Source: Stratiolaelaps scimitus
Taxonomy: Eukaryota; Arthropoda; Arachnida; Mesostigmata; Laelapidae
DNA length: 64,000 nt
Reading direction: 5' to 3'
NCBI GenBank assembly: GCA_019614645.1
Contig: JABWDB010000006.1
Span: 4,650,001 to 4,714,000 of the forward strand
The translations under genes and the position numbers were made by a program. This document shows positions 1-10,738 of this stretch, piece after piece. Each line of letters opens with the position of its first letter. The first letter of the stretch is position 1. The notes beneath the pieces are model-generated. The model worked only from the letters and a program-made list of their open reading frames with translations. It searched no databases and was not told the DNA's origin.

Positions 1-929
1 GGTTCAAACACAACCGTAGACTCAGGAAAGCGTGGAGTTTTTCAATCAAGTTCCATTTAATGACCATGCTGTCATCGAACATTTCACTGTTTTACGCAAA
101 TTGCCCATGCATATTGATATTTAATCTTTTAAGAAAGACACTTTTAGGCGTAGCCTTATGAGTGCACTACGTCCCTTTATGAATTACGAATAAATATGAA
201 GATGAGAGGTACGTCGTCCTTCAATGGCGAGAGGTAAACCAAACTACCGCCATAGATTTTTATTATCGCACAATCGAACGCACATACACACAGACACACA
301 TTCTAATCTACAGAGTCAAAAGGAGGGCATACAATGAAATGATAACGGGAATCGTTTTTCATAATTAATTGTATTAACCCATGAACTTAACGTACGGAGC
401 GTGCCAGTGTCTCCAGGCGAATTTATGACGAATTATTTATGCGCTCAGTGAGTGTCACTTGAATTGCACCTACCCCTCTGCCGCTCCGCAGAACGTAGAA
501 TATATGATGTACTACACAAAGATAATCACGTGCTAAATATAGCCGATGGCTGAAGATGCCGTGATACGAAATGCAGATATTGCAGAAATTATGCAAACTG
601 TCGTCATTGCCATTATTAGTGAATAAGGTTTTGCCCTGTTTGATTTTGTTCTGGTTCATATTCAACTTATCCGACTTGTTTCCGACAAATTATGTACAAC
701 CAAATGTATCGTGTCCGCACAATTGCTGGCCGTTTCAGCCAAGGGCTTAGCTACTGCAACGATTCTTTGCTTGTAAGAACTAAAACCTCTTCGCACCAAT
801 AACCCCGCAATGCGTTTATTACTTATGGCTCTGTGGGGACCAACATACAGCTAATGTAACTGCACGGTAAGCTGATACTAAGATACTCGGGACCTTGTAC
901 TTAGAAGAGCCTGCTTTCGAGCCAAGGCA

Positions 930-930
<1 letters not shown>

Positions 931-963
<33 letters not shown>

Positions 964-970
964 GTGTGTA

Positions 971-1020
<50 letters not shown>

Positions 1021-1021
1021 A

Positions 1022-1063
<42 letters not shown>

Positions 1064-1076
1064 TACACACATATAT
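931..1076. repeat. Compound (TA)n palindrome with TGTGTAGAA spacers
   Basis: Three long TA runs are separated by two direct copies of a GTGTGTAGAA spacer (about 963-972 and 1015-1024). The third run is closed by the inverted form, TTCTACACAC, at 1061-1070. The segment from about 1009 to 1075 can therefore fold on itself along its whole length, with the spacers pairing as a GC-containing clamp. It is a fragile-site or cruciform type of repeat; no coding role is supported. Confidence 0.85.
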
Positions 1077-1242
1077 AAGGAATATGATTTTTCTAGAAGA
1101 TGCTTCGCGATACGTACAGAGAATATGGCAAGGAGGGACATTCAGTAACCTTTGCTCGTGAAAACTTCACTGACGGGGCTGACTTTTGAAATGTATCATG
1201 AAGAACAGCGAACCAAAACAATATGGAAGCGAAAACGATCAG

Positions 1243-1409
1243 GGACTCCAAGACACGGAGTCCACCACAATATTTCTCCTAGAGGGTCCTAATATAAGCC
1301 CGAAGAAGACCCTCTTTGTAGATTTGACATTGCAGCAATCAACTCAGCTCTCACTAAGGTCCTCTCGGAGATAAGGTCCTCAGAACAATAGTGAGAGCTA
1401 AGTTGATTG
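1243..1409. repeat. Cluster of three consecutive stem-loops
   Basis: There are three inverted repeats in a row. The first has arms GGACTCC/GGAGTCC at 1243-1249 and 1257-1263 with a 7-base loop. The second has arms AGAGGGTC/GACCCTCT at 1281-1288 and 1308-1315. The third has 20-base arms at 1336-1355 and 1390-1409 with one mismatch, and its loop contains a direct repeat of TAAGGTCCTC (1355-1364 and 1372-1381). Possible identities are a mobile-element remnant or a structured RNA; I cannot tell which. Confidence 0.6.
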
Positions 1410-1814
1410 TTCTGCGCGCTTCAGGTACTTTTATAATGTATCGGTAGCTGAAACGCAAAGAACTTCTTTCTAAGAATGATTCGTAGACACTGATGACAAC
1501 CACGTTTAAATGCAGGTTCCAAACTCAATCCCAATCGAATCGATCTGAGGCCGTTCTCGGAGGTTACTCAGGAAAAATAATACGCAGACCACAGCTGCTG
1601 GGACCACATGGTAGGACCAGGACTTGGACATGTCATAGAATAGAGTAGAAGTTGCCCGATCTCTATTCAATATCTGTTTGCCACCTATGGCCCTCACCCA
1701 GTGTCCTTGGCACTTGTGCGCACCTCGTTCTCGTCCTGGCAGCGCCCTGAACGTCGGACTCCCGTCTGAGCTTCAGGACAGAAGACGAACAGACAGCAAT
1801 CACAATAATAATAG

Positions 1815-1845
<31 letters not shown>

Positions 1846-2481
1846 CTAATAACAACAGCAATGCCCTGAACAATAGGAACAATAGTATTATTATCATCGT
1901 TATTATTGTTATGATTATTGTTACTGTTACCATTATTATTTTTAGGTATTATTATTATTATTATAACTGCGGCTTCGGTGAACCCGCCATCACCGCTGTT
2001 ATTCTAAGCGAGGTGAGTCGCGAGACCCCTTCTAGCGGGACACTGGTCGTGCGGGGGGGGGCTCGGTCGACGACGACGGAATGAGTGGCCATCTAACAGA
2101 CGGAGACTGGAGAACCCCGTGAGTGTCTGCGTAAGGGCTGTGTTTATTTGCCTGTGTCCGTGTGAGAGGGTGCGCGTATATCTGTGGGCGTACACAGACA
2201 ACAACATTTCGCTTGCCAATAGCTGAGCCATCACAACCACCTCCGCCACGACCACCACCGTTACGGCTAGCGCCACCACACATCTGGTGGGGAGCTCAAC
2301 GCCTTAGCGAAGCGATGCAGACAGATAGACGGTAAGGCAGGCAGACGAGTTCTGTCGCTGCATTCTCATAGACAGGGCGTTCGTACTGGGCTATCCGGTC
2401 AACTTTCTCATGACATGACGGAGGTAATGATAATAATAATAATAATTCACTACCAAGCGAAGAAACGGCAGTATTGATCCC

Positions 2482-2518
<37 letters not shown>

Positions 2519-3959
2519 ACTACTGCTACAACTAGTAGCATGTGGTTGGTTATGTCGTAGCACGAACGTGTTAATCGTCAAATGAGTGTTTTCATATTAC
2601 ATGCAGCCTCAAATCTTATTGAACACGAAGGAGTTACCAGCTCGGCCAGGTTATTTCAATTCTTCTCCAGGTTATTTTTGTGCACGTTTTATGAAAAGCA
2701 TTTTTACTATAAGATTCGACCACCCTTGAGATGCAGAAGCATCGCACAAGTGGAGACAAGCGCAAAGTAAGATGAGTTTCATAACGTCAAATTAGCGATA
2801 CGGCTAATGAACCTGTCAAAACTTGCCGCAAAATCATAGTTACTGCAACAAGAATGCCTCCTTCTAATGCAACATGTGGACATATTTTTATTGAGCGCAC
2901 TTAGCATGGGAATCTCGTCGATTAGCTTCACCTGACGCTTCTTGGGGAAGCTTCCCGTCTTGCGATTCCGGTGGAAACCAACTGAGATCAGAAATCCTTG
3001 TTTCTTTGTAAGTCTAGTGTATTCGTTCTAGTTTGCAGCATAGAAGAAAACATTCGGGCACAAACTCTAGGCTTTCTTCTTTTCACACTGGACTCTAAAC
3101 CATGCAACTGCGTATGTTTGTAAATATTTACCGGGTGGCCTGTTGGGACATTAATGAACCCTACTACGAGCGTTTGACCCAAAAGATGGGGACCGAGGAG
3201 TTTCTCGGAGACAGTGCTATATGCCATCAGATAAAAATATCTCTATGACGAAAGAAAACAGAAACTGAGTCTATGCGTTCGCCTGCGACACTACTAGATA
3301 GAAAGACGGTCTACAAAGGTACGTCGATATGAGATATCATATATATGCGTCGAACGGTACTATTTACTTTGGAAATAATATATTATATTATAACTGATCT
3401 ATAGTTATAAATTGGTTACTTCATACCTAAAGTACACCTGCAAAATATATATAATAATACACTCTGCTATTTTCGGAGGTTGAACTCAGCCTGCCAAGCT
3501 TATTAATTGTTTTCAGTATTGAACGGTAACGCTCTAAGTAGTCAATTCAGATTTTTAATAGGCCGCAGAAATAGTGGGGGGAGGCAAAGTAAGTTTATTG
3601 TAGTTTATGACGTAGACCCGTATTTAAGTTACTCCCGCCAGACATCCGGCTTGGTATCCACTTATGGGTCGACAATGTTACCATTGGACATTAATTGACA
3701 ATGAATTCGGCGGTGGATGCCGATGGCACGACTCTGATGCAGTATATATCCCAAAAATGGACCTATTATCGCTGTAAAGTTAAATTTGACGTAGCTAGAC
3801 CAGCGATTCCACAACACTCAGCCATGTAACTTAAAACTCTTCATCGGTATCCACTATGTAAGTAGCACCTCGCCGCAACTCTCCTATTTGAGCTCAGATC
3901 ACTTTTGGTCCAGCGGAAAACATATTTGCTCCAACCCAGTTTTTTTTCAAACCCTCTCG

Positions 3960-4990
3960 CATATTAGAATAATAATGCCTTCTTTGATGGCGCACAAACA
4001 AGCATGGCTGCATATTGGGATGGGTGGCCTCAGTTCGATACCAGCAGCTTGTTTGGCTGGACCCAGTGTCATCTCGTCATGTATTCGATTTCTGATCTGG
4101 TCAAGAAACTGGTACCTGAAGATACTTGGAAACACTTTATATCAACCGGAGATGAACTTAATGCGAAAGATAACTCATTTAAAAGATATGGTTAGAAGAC
4201 CTAGGAATTCAACGCAAATGGATGCATCTTTTTCATGAACATGTTCGACAGTCTTTAGTTGATCAGGCTTCGAGCGATGTGGAACGAGCAAGGCTGAAAA
4301 AGCTCACAAGGTCTTGAGCGGGAGCATGACTTAATGCTGTACCCCCTTCTCATATGAGAACCTTACTTGATGATCAACGTACCAGTCTTCTAGTAGGTTT
4401 ATTTTGGTAAGGGAACTAGTTTCTCCCCATTTCCATTGCTATGAAGAACCGGTAAACTCACTCGGCCGAAATGGACTCTCTTGAATAAACAGTTCGGATC
4501 GTGGCGCCCGACAGTCTTTAAGAAAGGAGGGTTTGGCCAGTGATTTTCGTTCCCCACATCTATTCTTTGCATTCGTGAACCAGCAGGTATTTGTCGCTCT
4601 GATTGAAAGCGCCTTGATGGTTTGACGTTAATCCCCTATTCCGCAGGTGAAATTCTGGTGTGGGATTGGACCTTCTTATGTTAGTCTCGGAGTAACGGTC
4701 ACGCAGCCAATACAGACTAATAAGCCAAGAACAGAAAATACGCCTCACTAATGGACGAGAACCGCTTTAAAGGACCAGTGACACAATCATTGGACTTTCT
4801 ACAGATATTAGGAGAAGGACTATTACGAGATATCTAAAGAGATGCTAAAAAAAACAATAAACTCGTAGGAGTATATTATGGTTAGGGGTATTTCAAAAGA
4901 AGACGGCTTGAACGGAATCTTCTTGAACGCAGTTTCTTTTTTGGCCTGCTCTCGTACTAGGGAAGTGGGACCTCCTTTTCCTAAATATTA
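3960..4990 (+). mobile_element. Decayed non-LTR retrotransposon (LINE) remnant, C-terminal RT region
   Basis: The remnant corresponds to the C-terminal half of a reverse transcriptase ORF, broken by stops and frameshifts. Around 3990-4100 the frame reads WLHIGMGGL followed by an Ala/Leu-rich stretch, matching the 'SLPIGMGGLGIRSA' block that follows the RT palm in this family. Around 4358-4400 it reads LLDDQRTSLLVGLFW, the start of the C-terminal Cys/His region. Around 4910-4990 its DNA matches the end of the longer copy at about 23170-23215, including GAAGTGGGACCTCCTT. Both copies also share a CAATCATT...CTACAGATATTAGGAGAAG block (about 4785-4815 here and about 22850-22875 there). The upstream palm is absent, so the copy is 5' truncated. 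The clade is not assigned. Confidence 0.7.
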
Positions 4991-5100
4991 TTTTAAGGAC
5001 AAATGGAGGAGGTTCTTCTTAAAGGGACTAACGTTAGTTTTGTGTTACCACTTTTACACGTTCATATGGGATCAAATTGTCACCCAAATTTCACCATAAA

Positions 5101-5193
5101 ATAACCTGATAATAACTTCATTACTTCTTAAAAATAACCTGATAATAACTTCATTACTTCTTAAAAATAACCTCATAATGACTTCGTAATGAA
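5101..5193. repeat. 33-bp tandem repeat, about 2.8 copies
   Basis: The unit ATAACCTGATAATAACTTCA plus 13 more bases occurs perfectly at 5101-5133 and 5134-5166. A third, diverged and truncated copy starts at 5167. The array lies just downstream of the decayed LINE and may be a remnant of its 3' region or an independent minisatellite. Confidence 0.85.
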
Positions 5194-5199
5194 TTCTCC

Positions 5200-6970
5200 A
5201 ATCATCTGCAGTTTAAGGCGGTTAATTATTTTGTATGAATGGACGCGTATCGCGGAAAAAGGAACGCGTTGTCAACCTCGGCGTTTCTCATGTCTCTTTT
5301 TAGAAACATAACGCAAATAATTATTCTCAACGTCAAATCATAGTGACAAAATTGGAGGCTAAGCGAAACGTAATCAAAATTAGCAAACAATGACGTGTGT
5401 TTGTTGTAATTAGTATTAAAATATCAAATCGACTCATCGGAATCTAGCCATCTTTGGGTCTCCCATCAAGAGATGACAGTTTGTCGCCACACCAGACAAT
5501 ACACGCATGCACCACATAAGAGCAAACAGCGCTTTATTAGAGCATGACAATAACAACCAAGTTAAAGTCATAGGAACTCTTAGAATCACAATATTAAATG
5601 CTACCTCAATTTCCTTCCAAAATGATATTTATTTAAAAACATCACCAAAGCTTATAAGGGGTAAAAGAAGACGCTGGGTTAGCGTTACATTTCCTTGTCG
5701 CCGCTCCTTTTAATCTTCAATTTAAATAGTTTCTGTTGCCATCCCCCGACGAGCCTTGAGTTTCTCAGACGCCTTTGAGAAATCGAAGCAGACAAATACA
5801 ACGCGTTGTTAAGGGATACTCTGCCTATCTTCTTCATCTTCTTCGACAGGTTTCCGCTAATTTTGATTAGTGCTTGCCCAACGCCATCTGAGTCGCCGCA
5901 CTCTTCACCCGATTGCCTCCCCGACCTTCAACACGATCCGATTTCCATACGAAATCATCGTCGTCTCTGTTCTAGGACGAATTGTCGATATCATCATTTA
6001 CGGCTGCCGGACGACCTCTACGAAGGAACTTCCCTTGTACCTGCGCCATGCGATGCTGGACACAATTTTCTATCGATGTTTAGTTTAGTGTTGCACCGTC
6101 CAACAAAAACCATGGCGAATACGTCACACGTCAAAACCTCACACATAACCCGTTGAGCGGACACACGAGGTGACACTGACAGAGATCGAACAACACACTG
6201 TCTGTGAAGTTTAATTGTAGAATTGTCGTTGATCTGGATGGTTGCCCAACATGTCCTTAATTACTATCATCATCGTGTTCATCGATACGATTCATAATAT
6301 TTAAACACAACATTACACATGGATATTTCTCTATCATCATATGATACACTTTGCTTATTCACCTCTCCTACGAGTATGCTCGCCGTAAGCGAATCGTTTA
6401 AATTCGATCTGTGTCCTGTCCAATTGCAGGACAGATAGGCTTACTCTAAGTAGCCGAACCTTGTATGCGATTTACTCTTCATCGCTTTGAGTTGACTAGG
6501 GGTAAATCGCTGAATCGAGATGTCAACTCCGGTTTACCCCGTGGGAATTTCTCGTCGGAACTCGAGGGTTTCCGCCAATTACAGATGCGGAAACGAGGAC
6601 ATTACTGAATAGTGTACCATCGAACTGTTGTTAATACAATTGAGCTCACTGCACTCATTCGCAGCAAGGACGGGACGAAATCCTTCCACGCTAATATTGA
6701 CAGCTAATATCGAACGCTGGAGTTACCTAGCTATCGACGTGTATAGATCCGAAGTTAATTTTACACTTATGATTCATTCGATCGTTGTATGTACAAGATG
6801 GGGCATTCAGATACAAGTAGTTGTCCTTTTCTGAATGTATAATACATGCATAATGCTGAGTGAGAGAGATGATGCCGCACGCATTCTTATATATATATAT
6901 ATATATATATGTATATGTATATATATAAATGTATATATATATAACTTAATATTAATATTTATTTCTATAT
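5200..6970. other. Non-coding stretch downstream of the homeobox gene
   Basis: No gene is recognised. Short open frames at 5806-6156 and 5870-6088 overlap each other in different frames and have neither family resemblance nor splice context. An imperfect (TA)n tract at about 6890-6945 abuts the 3' end of the homeobox gene. Confidence 0.5.
6958..6963 (-). promoter_or_regulatory. Candidate poly(A) signal of the homeobox gene
   Basis: The minus strand reads AATAAA here, only about 13 bases past the TAA stop at 6978-6976. Such a short 3' UTR would be unusual and the surroundings are very AT-rich, so the motif could be fortuitous. A site beyond the (TA)n tract is equally possible. Confidence 0.3.
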
Positions 6971-6975
6971 ATTAA

Positions 6976-7331
6976 TTAGATTTGCCTGTGCGGCCATTCT
7001 CGAGAATAGGGAGAGTGCAAGCTGCTCTCTAGGTGGGCCAGGTTCGCGTGGAAGTTCGGCAATAGCGCTGCTGGTAGCGTCGCTGCAAGATTCATCGGCA
7101 AGTTGGCCGCAGACGACAGCCCTGATAGGGTGTTCGCCGCTGAAAAACCACTCGAGTTGGCCAAACTCTGCATCAGCGAGGCCGCTGTTGAGGCTTGCGT
7201 GGCCGCCGCACTCAAATGAGCGCTTGACATCCCACCTCCGGACTGCTGCAGCGATTGTTGCTGTTGTGCTGCTGCGGCAACAGCAGCAGCCGTCTGTTGC
7301 TGATGGTGGTGTTGTTGTTGTTGCTGCAGCG

Positions 7332-7362
<31 letters not shown>

Positions 7363-9304
7363 GGCTTGTTGTTGCTGCTGTTGGAGCGTATGCGCTTGTT
7401 GCTGGGATCCCTGATGTTGTCCCTGTTGCTGCGATGCTTGATGCTGAGTTTGCTGCTGCTGCTGCTGCGGCGTGTGTGCCTGGTTCTGGCCACTTTGTCC
7501 TTGGCCAGCCGGCGACTGGCTTTGATGAGATGCTCTTGACTGCTGTTGTTGCTGCTGCGCCTGTTGCTGCTGGGCCTGTTGTTGCTGTTGCTGCTGCTGA
7601 TGTGGATGAGCCTGTTGCTTACTGCTTTCATCGTCAGATCGAGACGACGTCGTCGTCGATTGCTGATGCGAAGATGCCGCAGCAGCTACTGCGGCGGCTG
7701 CTGCTGCCGCCGCCGCCGCTGCAGCCGTCGCTTGAGCTGCTAAAGCACGGGGGTCAGGAGGTCCAGGAGTTGGGGGGGGTGCCGGCGTTGAGGCTCCGTT
7801 TTCTCTCCAGCGAAGCATTTGCTTCTCCTTAGCACGCCGATTCTGAAACCAGTTCTTGACCTAAAAATTCAGTGAAGCTGGAGGTTACATACAATACGTT
7901 GGATAAATGCGTTTATAATATACATTGAGTCATGTGGCCACATATTCTACAATTTAGCCTTTAATCTATATGGAATTGTAGCACAGAAGACTGTTTTGCT
8001 GGAGTGACTATATGGGTTACCGCCTGATAACGTGCTCATCGTGTCAGTGTCTCGCCTGTCGGGAGCAACCATGACGCCCTATTGAAAGCTCGGACAACGA
8101 CCGGTCCTGATGAAGCCACAGCGGCTATTGGATCCCCACAAATGTGCACAGTAAATGACACTTCGGAGCCAAAAACGCAATATGCTATTTGTTTGCCATA
8201 CAGTCGTGTACGCCATTGAAGTTTACCACTGCTTATCAAAGCGGGTGCAGTCAGTCAGAGTTTCTCTACAGATTCGCTGACGGGGAATTTGATTCCAGGA
8301 CACCGAAATAGGGCTTTCGATCGTCCTTCGTAGGCAGTTGCTTGTGGAGAGAAAAGCGGGCTGCAGTTACATCTCAATGGACTGCACCTACCATCCAACT
8401 GCAATGGCAATCATTCGCCCTCGACCACTATAATGGCCCATTACGGGCAGTTATATGATGGAAGTGCTATTCGTAAGAACTCTCACGCGAGGGGTACCTC
8501 AATATCGATATCCTGTTTCTAGTGACGGCGGTTATTGTATGACAAATTATGTTAAGGCAATATAATATAACGTAAACGATACTATTGGGATATATCGATA
8601 CATATATCTATATATATAGGCAATAAATTGGGGCAAACAAATAATATTAATATATTAAGTGCACCGTGAGGAGAGAAGAAGAAATTGAGCAGATAGTTAT
8701 CAGCGGAAATGGAATCGGAAAATGGCCAACATCACAGCAGAGGTATGTAAAATTCGCTGGTTAGATCCGGATTTGGCACTAATTATAATCATTGCAGTTG
8801 GACAACCACTCGCAGAGGATGTGACCTATACAATGAATCTCCTTTGCCCGTTCTCCCAACTACATGCTTCCGAGCACTCCAAATCTCGGATTATTTTACA
8901 CAAGCAAAAAGTGGGGGGGAATGTGGTTTTTGCAAAAGTAGCCATCCATTCAACACGACGAGTGTCTGTAGTGGTAGCAATTCCTACGTGGGAGGAAATG
9001 ATTCGCGCACGAACATGCACTAGAAGGCAGCCACCTCTATGTTCGTTCGGGGCAGCTGTAGCTGTTTGGTGGCCAACAGAAATGGCCACCCACATACACC
9101 ATCTCGGGATCCCGCAAGATCCGACTTGCTAATAATATAACAAACAATTATAGTGAAGTACCTGCTCCTCGGCGATGCCAATCCTCGAGGCGATCTCCTG
9201 ACGCGCCTGATTGTCGATATACGGACTTCTCTTGTAAACCTCTTCCATAAGTGCGCGCTGCGCGTCGCTGAAAGTCGGCTTCTCGCGCATCCGTAACGCG
9301 GCAG
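6976..9304 (-). CDS. Homeobox transcription factor, divergent (3' two exons; partial)
   Basis: Two exons are clear: 9304-9162 (acceptor TAG at 9305, donor CAG|GTACTT) and 7860-6976 (acceptor TTTTTAG, stop TAA at 6978-6976), joined in phase 0. The join falls between homeodomain positions 44 and 45. Exon one supplies the arm, helices 1-2 and the start of helix 3 (KPTFSDAQRALMEEVYKR, then EIASRIGIAEEQ). Exon two begins VKNWFQNRRAKEKQ, giving the invariant W48, F49, N51 and R53, plus Q50. Oddities are N47 next to Q50, M16 and Y20 in the core, and only K5 in the arm. Behind the homeodomain lie a Pro-rich linker, a polyAla run, about 130 residues of Gln-rich tracts, then a Ser/Ala/Leu-rich end, a composition common in arthropod transcription factors. 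It would bind DNA in the nucleus. The first bases complete a phase-1 codon, so upstream exons exist but were not found. Helix 1 slightly recalls Dbx/Hlx; no orthology is claimed. Confidence 0.85.
7861..9161 (-). other. Intron inside the homeodomain
   Basis: A GT-AG intron of 1301 bases (GTACTT...TTTTTAG on the minus strand) separates homeodomain codons 44 and 45. It contains a 136-codon plus-strand open frame (8722-9132) that runs towards the exon and shows no family features; I regard it as chance. I see no other structure in it. Confidence 0.8.
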
Positions 9305-10704
9305 CTACACGGCCACCACGACGAAATAGTAGAGAGAATATATTGAGAAAATGAAAGTCGTTCAATAGAAAATCGACCTTTTCAAGAAATTTCAGTGAGC
9401 GCAGTCAGTCAACATGGAGACGAATTTCAGTCGATACAAAAAGAGGCGGAAAAAAGGTCACGACGCAACAAATTCCCTGTGGCGTATTCTCTTTCTCAAA
9501 AATGAAAAAAATGAAACGATCAAGGACGATGACAAAACATAGAGCTATATGATGACAAATATGAGTTTGTGGGTGCCATCGAGCCGAAACTGCCATGGTA
9601 CGCGATAGAAATACGTCTCGGTCGTTGATGTACGCCAACGGGAACGTCATTGTCATCACGGGTGGTAGTGACATAGTCTAATCGGCAACAGTGTGCATGA
9701 CATGGAAACTCTGTCGGTGTATGAGGTGTCAGCACTATGTACAAGCCCCTTTTAGATGGGTTAGGGGGACGGGTGTAGGGATTGTTAGTGTGATTAAACA
9801 AAATGAATGCAACAGCACCGGTGACTCAACAACGTTTGTGGGCTTTTTATTTCTATATTAATATCGTTTCTGTTCTTTCCTTACATAACACAAAATGGCA
9901 TGTCTTTCGACAGCGTACAATGGGCTACATACAGTACGGGCTCGGTAAATGATTTGAATTCGTTTCAAATCGATCCATCGATTTTTAATATGCGTAGGCG
10001 ATGCTATATCTTCATACATCGTATATACATGTCGAGATTAATTTTCCAAATTATCGTGTCGTTAATATACAATTATATATATATATATACAGACATATCA
10101 CATGTGACAAAAAACAGTTTTCGAAACAATACCCAAGACGGCATAATAAGCTACTTCCAGACACATCATACATATTTGTTATTCCCTTAACGGACGCCGG
10201 CTGCACCGATAATTCTACACAGTACAATTCAACTGTTCTCAACGATTCAGCTCGATTCAACACGACTAATCCCCTGCCAGCGGTTGTTACTACATTTATT
10301 TAATGCATTTGCACAGACGAGTGCTGCACATGTGTCTGCACTCAATATTATATCGAAATCGCACTTTTCCACCGATGGATGCCAGTCGCCCGAGACAATG
10401 TCTACCCTCCAGTTCGCATGCATATCATCTGGGTCGACTTGGCAGCTTGTTTATATCTGTAGACCAAATCAAGTTGGAAAAGGAGGCACAGCTTTAGTCT
10501 CATCAAATCGGACCAGTCAAAACAAACGCTCTGAGCCTTGCTCGACTCATGTCTCGCAGCGACTCACAAGGTCAAATAAAACATGTTTATACGTGTTTTA
10601 TTTGATCTTGTGAGTTGGAACGATTACATTTTCAAACGTGGTTTGCTCAAAGTTAAGTAGTAACAGTCTACACAATTAATTGATGCAGCTTGGTGTAATA
10701 TGTG

Positions 10705-10738
<34 letters not shown>

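Larger units (their letters stand above)
1..3887. other. Non-coding stretch, no gene recognised
   Basis: No open frame here has splice signals, a family match or coding-like composition that I can support. The stretch holds a (TA)n palindrome at 931-1076, a cluster of three stem-loops at 1243-1409, (TA)n tracts at about 1815-1843 and 2484-2516, and an ATT/TAA-rich tract at about 1860-1965. The remainder is ordinary AT-rich sequence in which I see nothing. Confidence 0.6.

Noticed and set aside
819..1161. Overlapping frames encoding Tyr-Ile repeats
   Set aside because: Simple translation of (TA)n; the same holds for all Tyr-Ile frames in the window.
7188..7832. Plus-strand 214-codon open frame (and 7255-7539, 7546-7743)
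   Set aside because: Mirror of the minus-strand polyQ/polyA homeobox exon; triplet repeats keep several frames open on both strands.
8722..9132. Plus-strand 136-codon open frame in the homeodomain intron
   Set aside because: Lies wholly within an intron of the opposite-strand gene, with no family resemblance.
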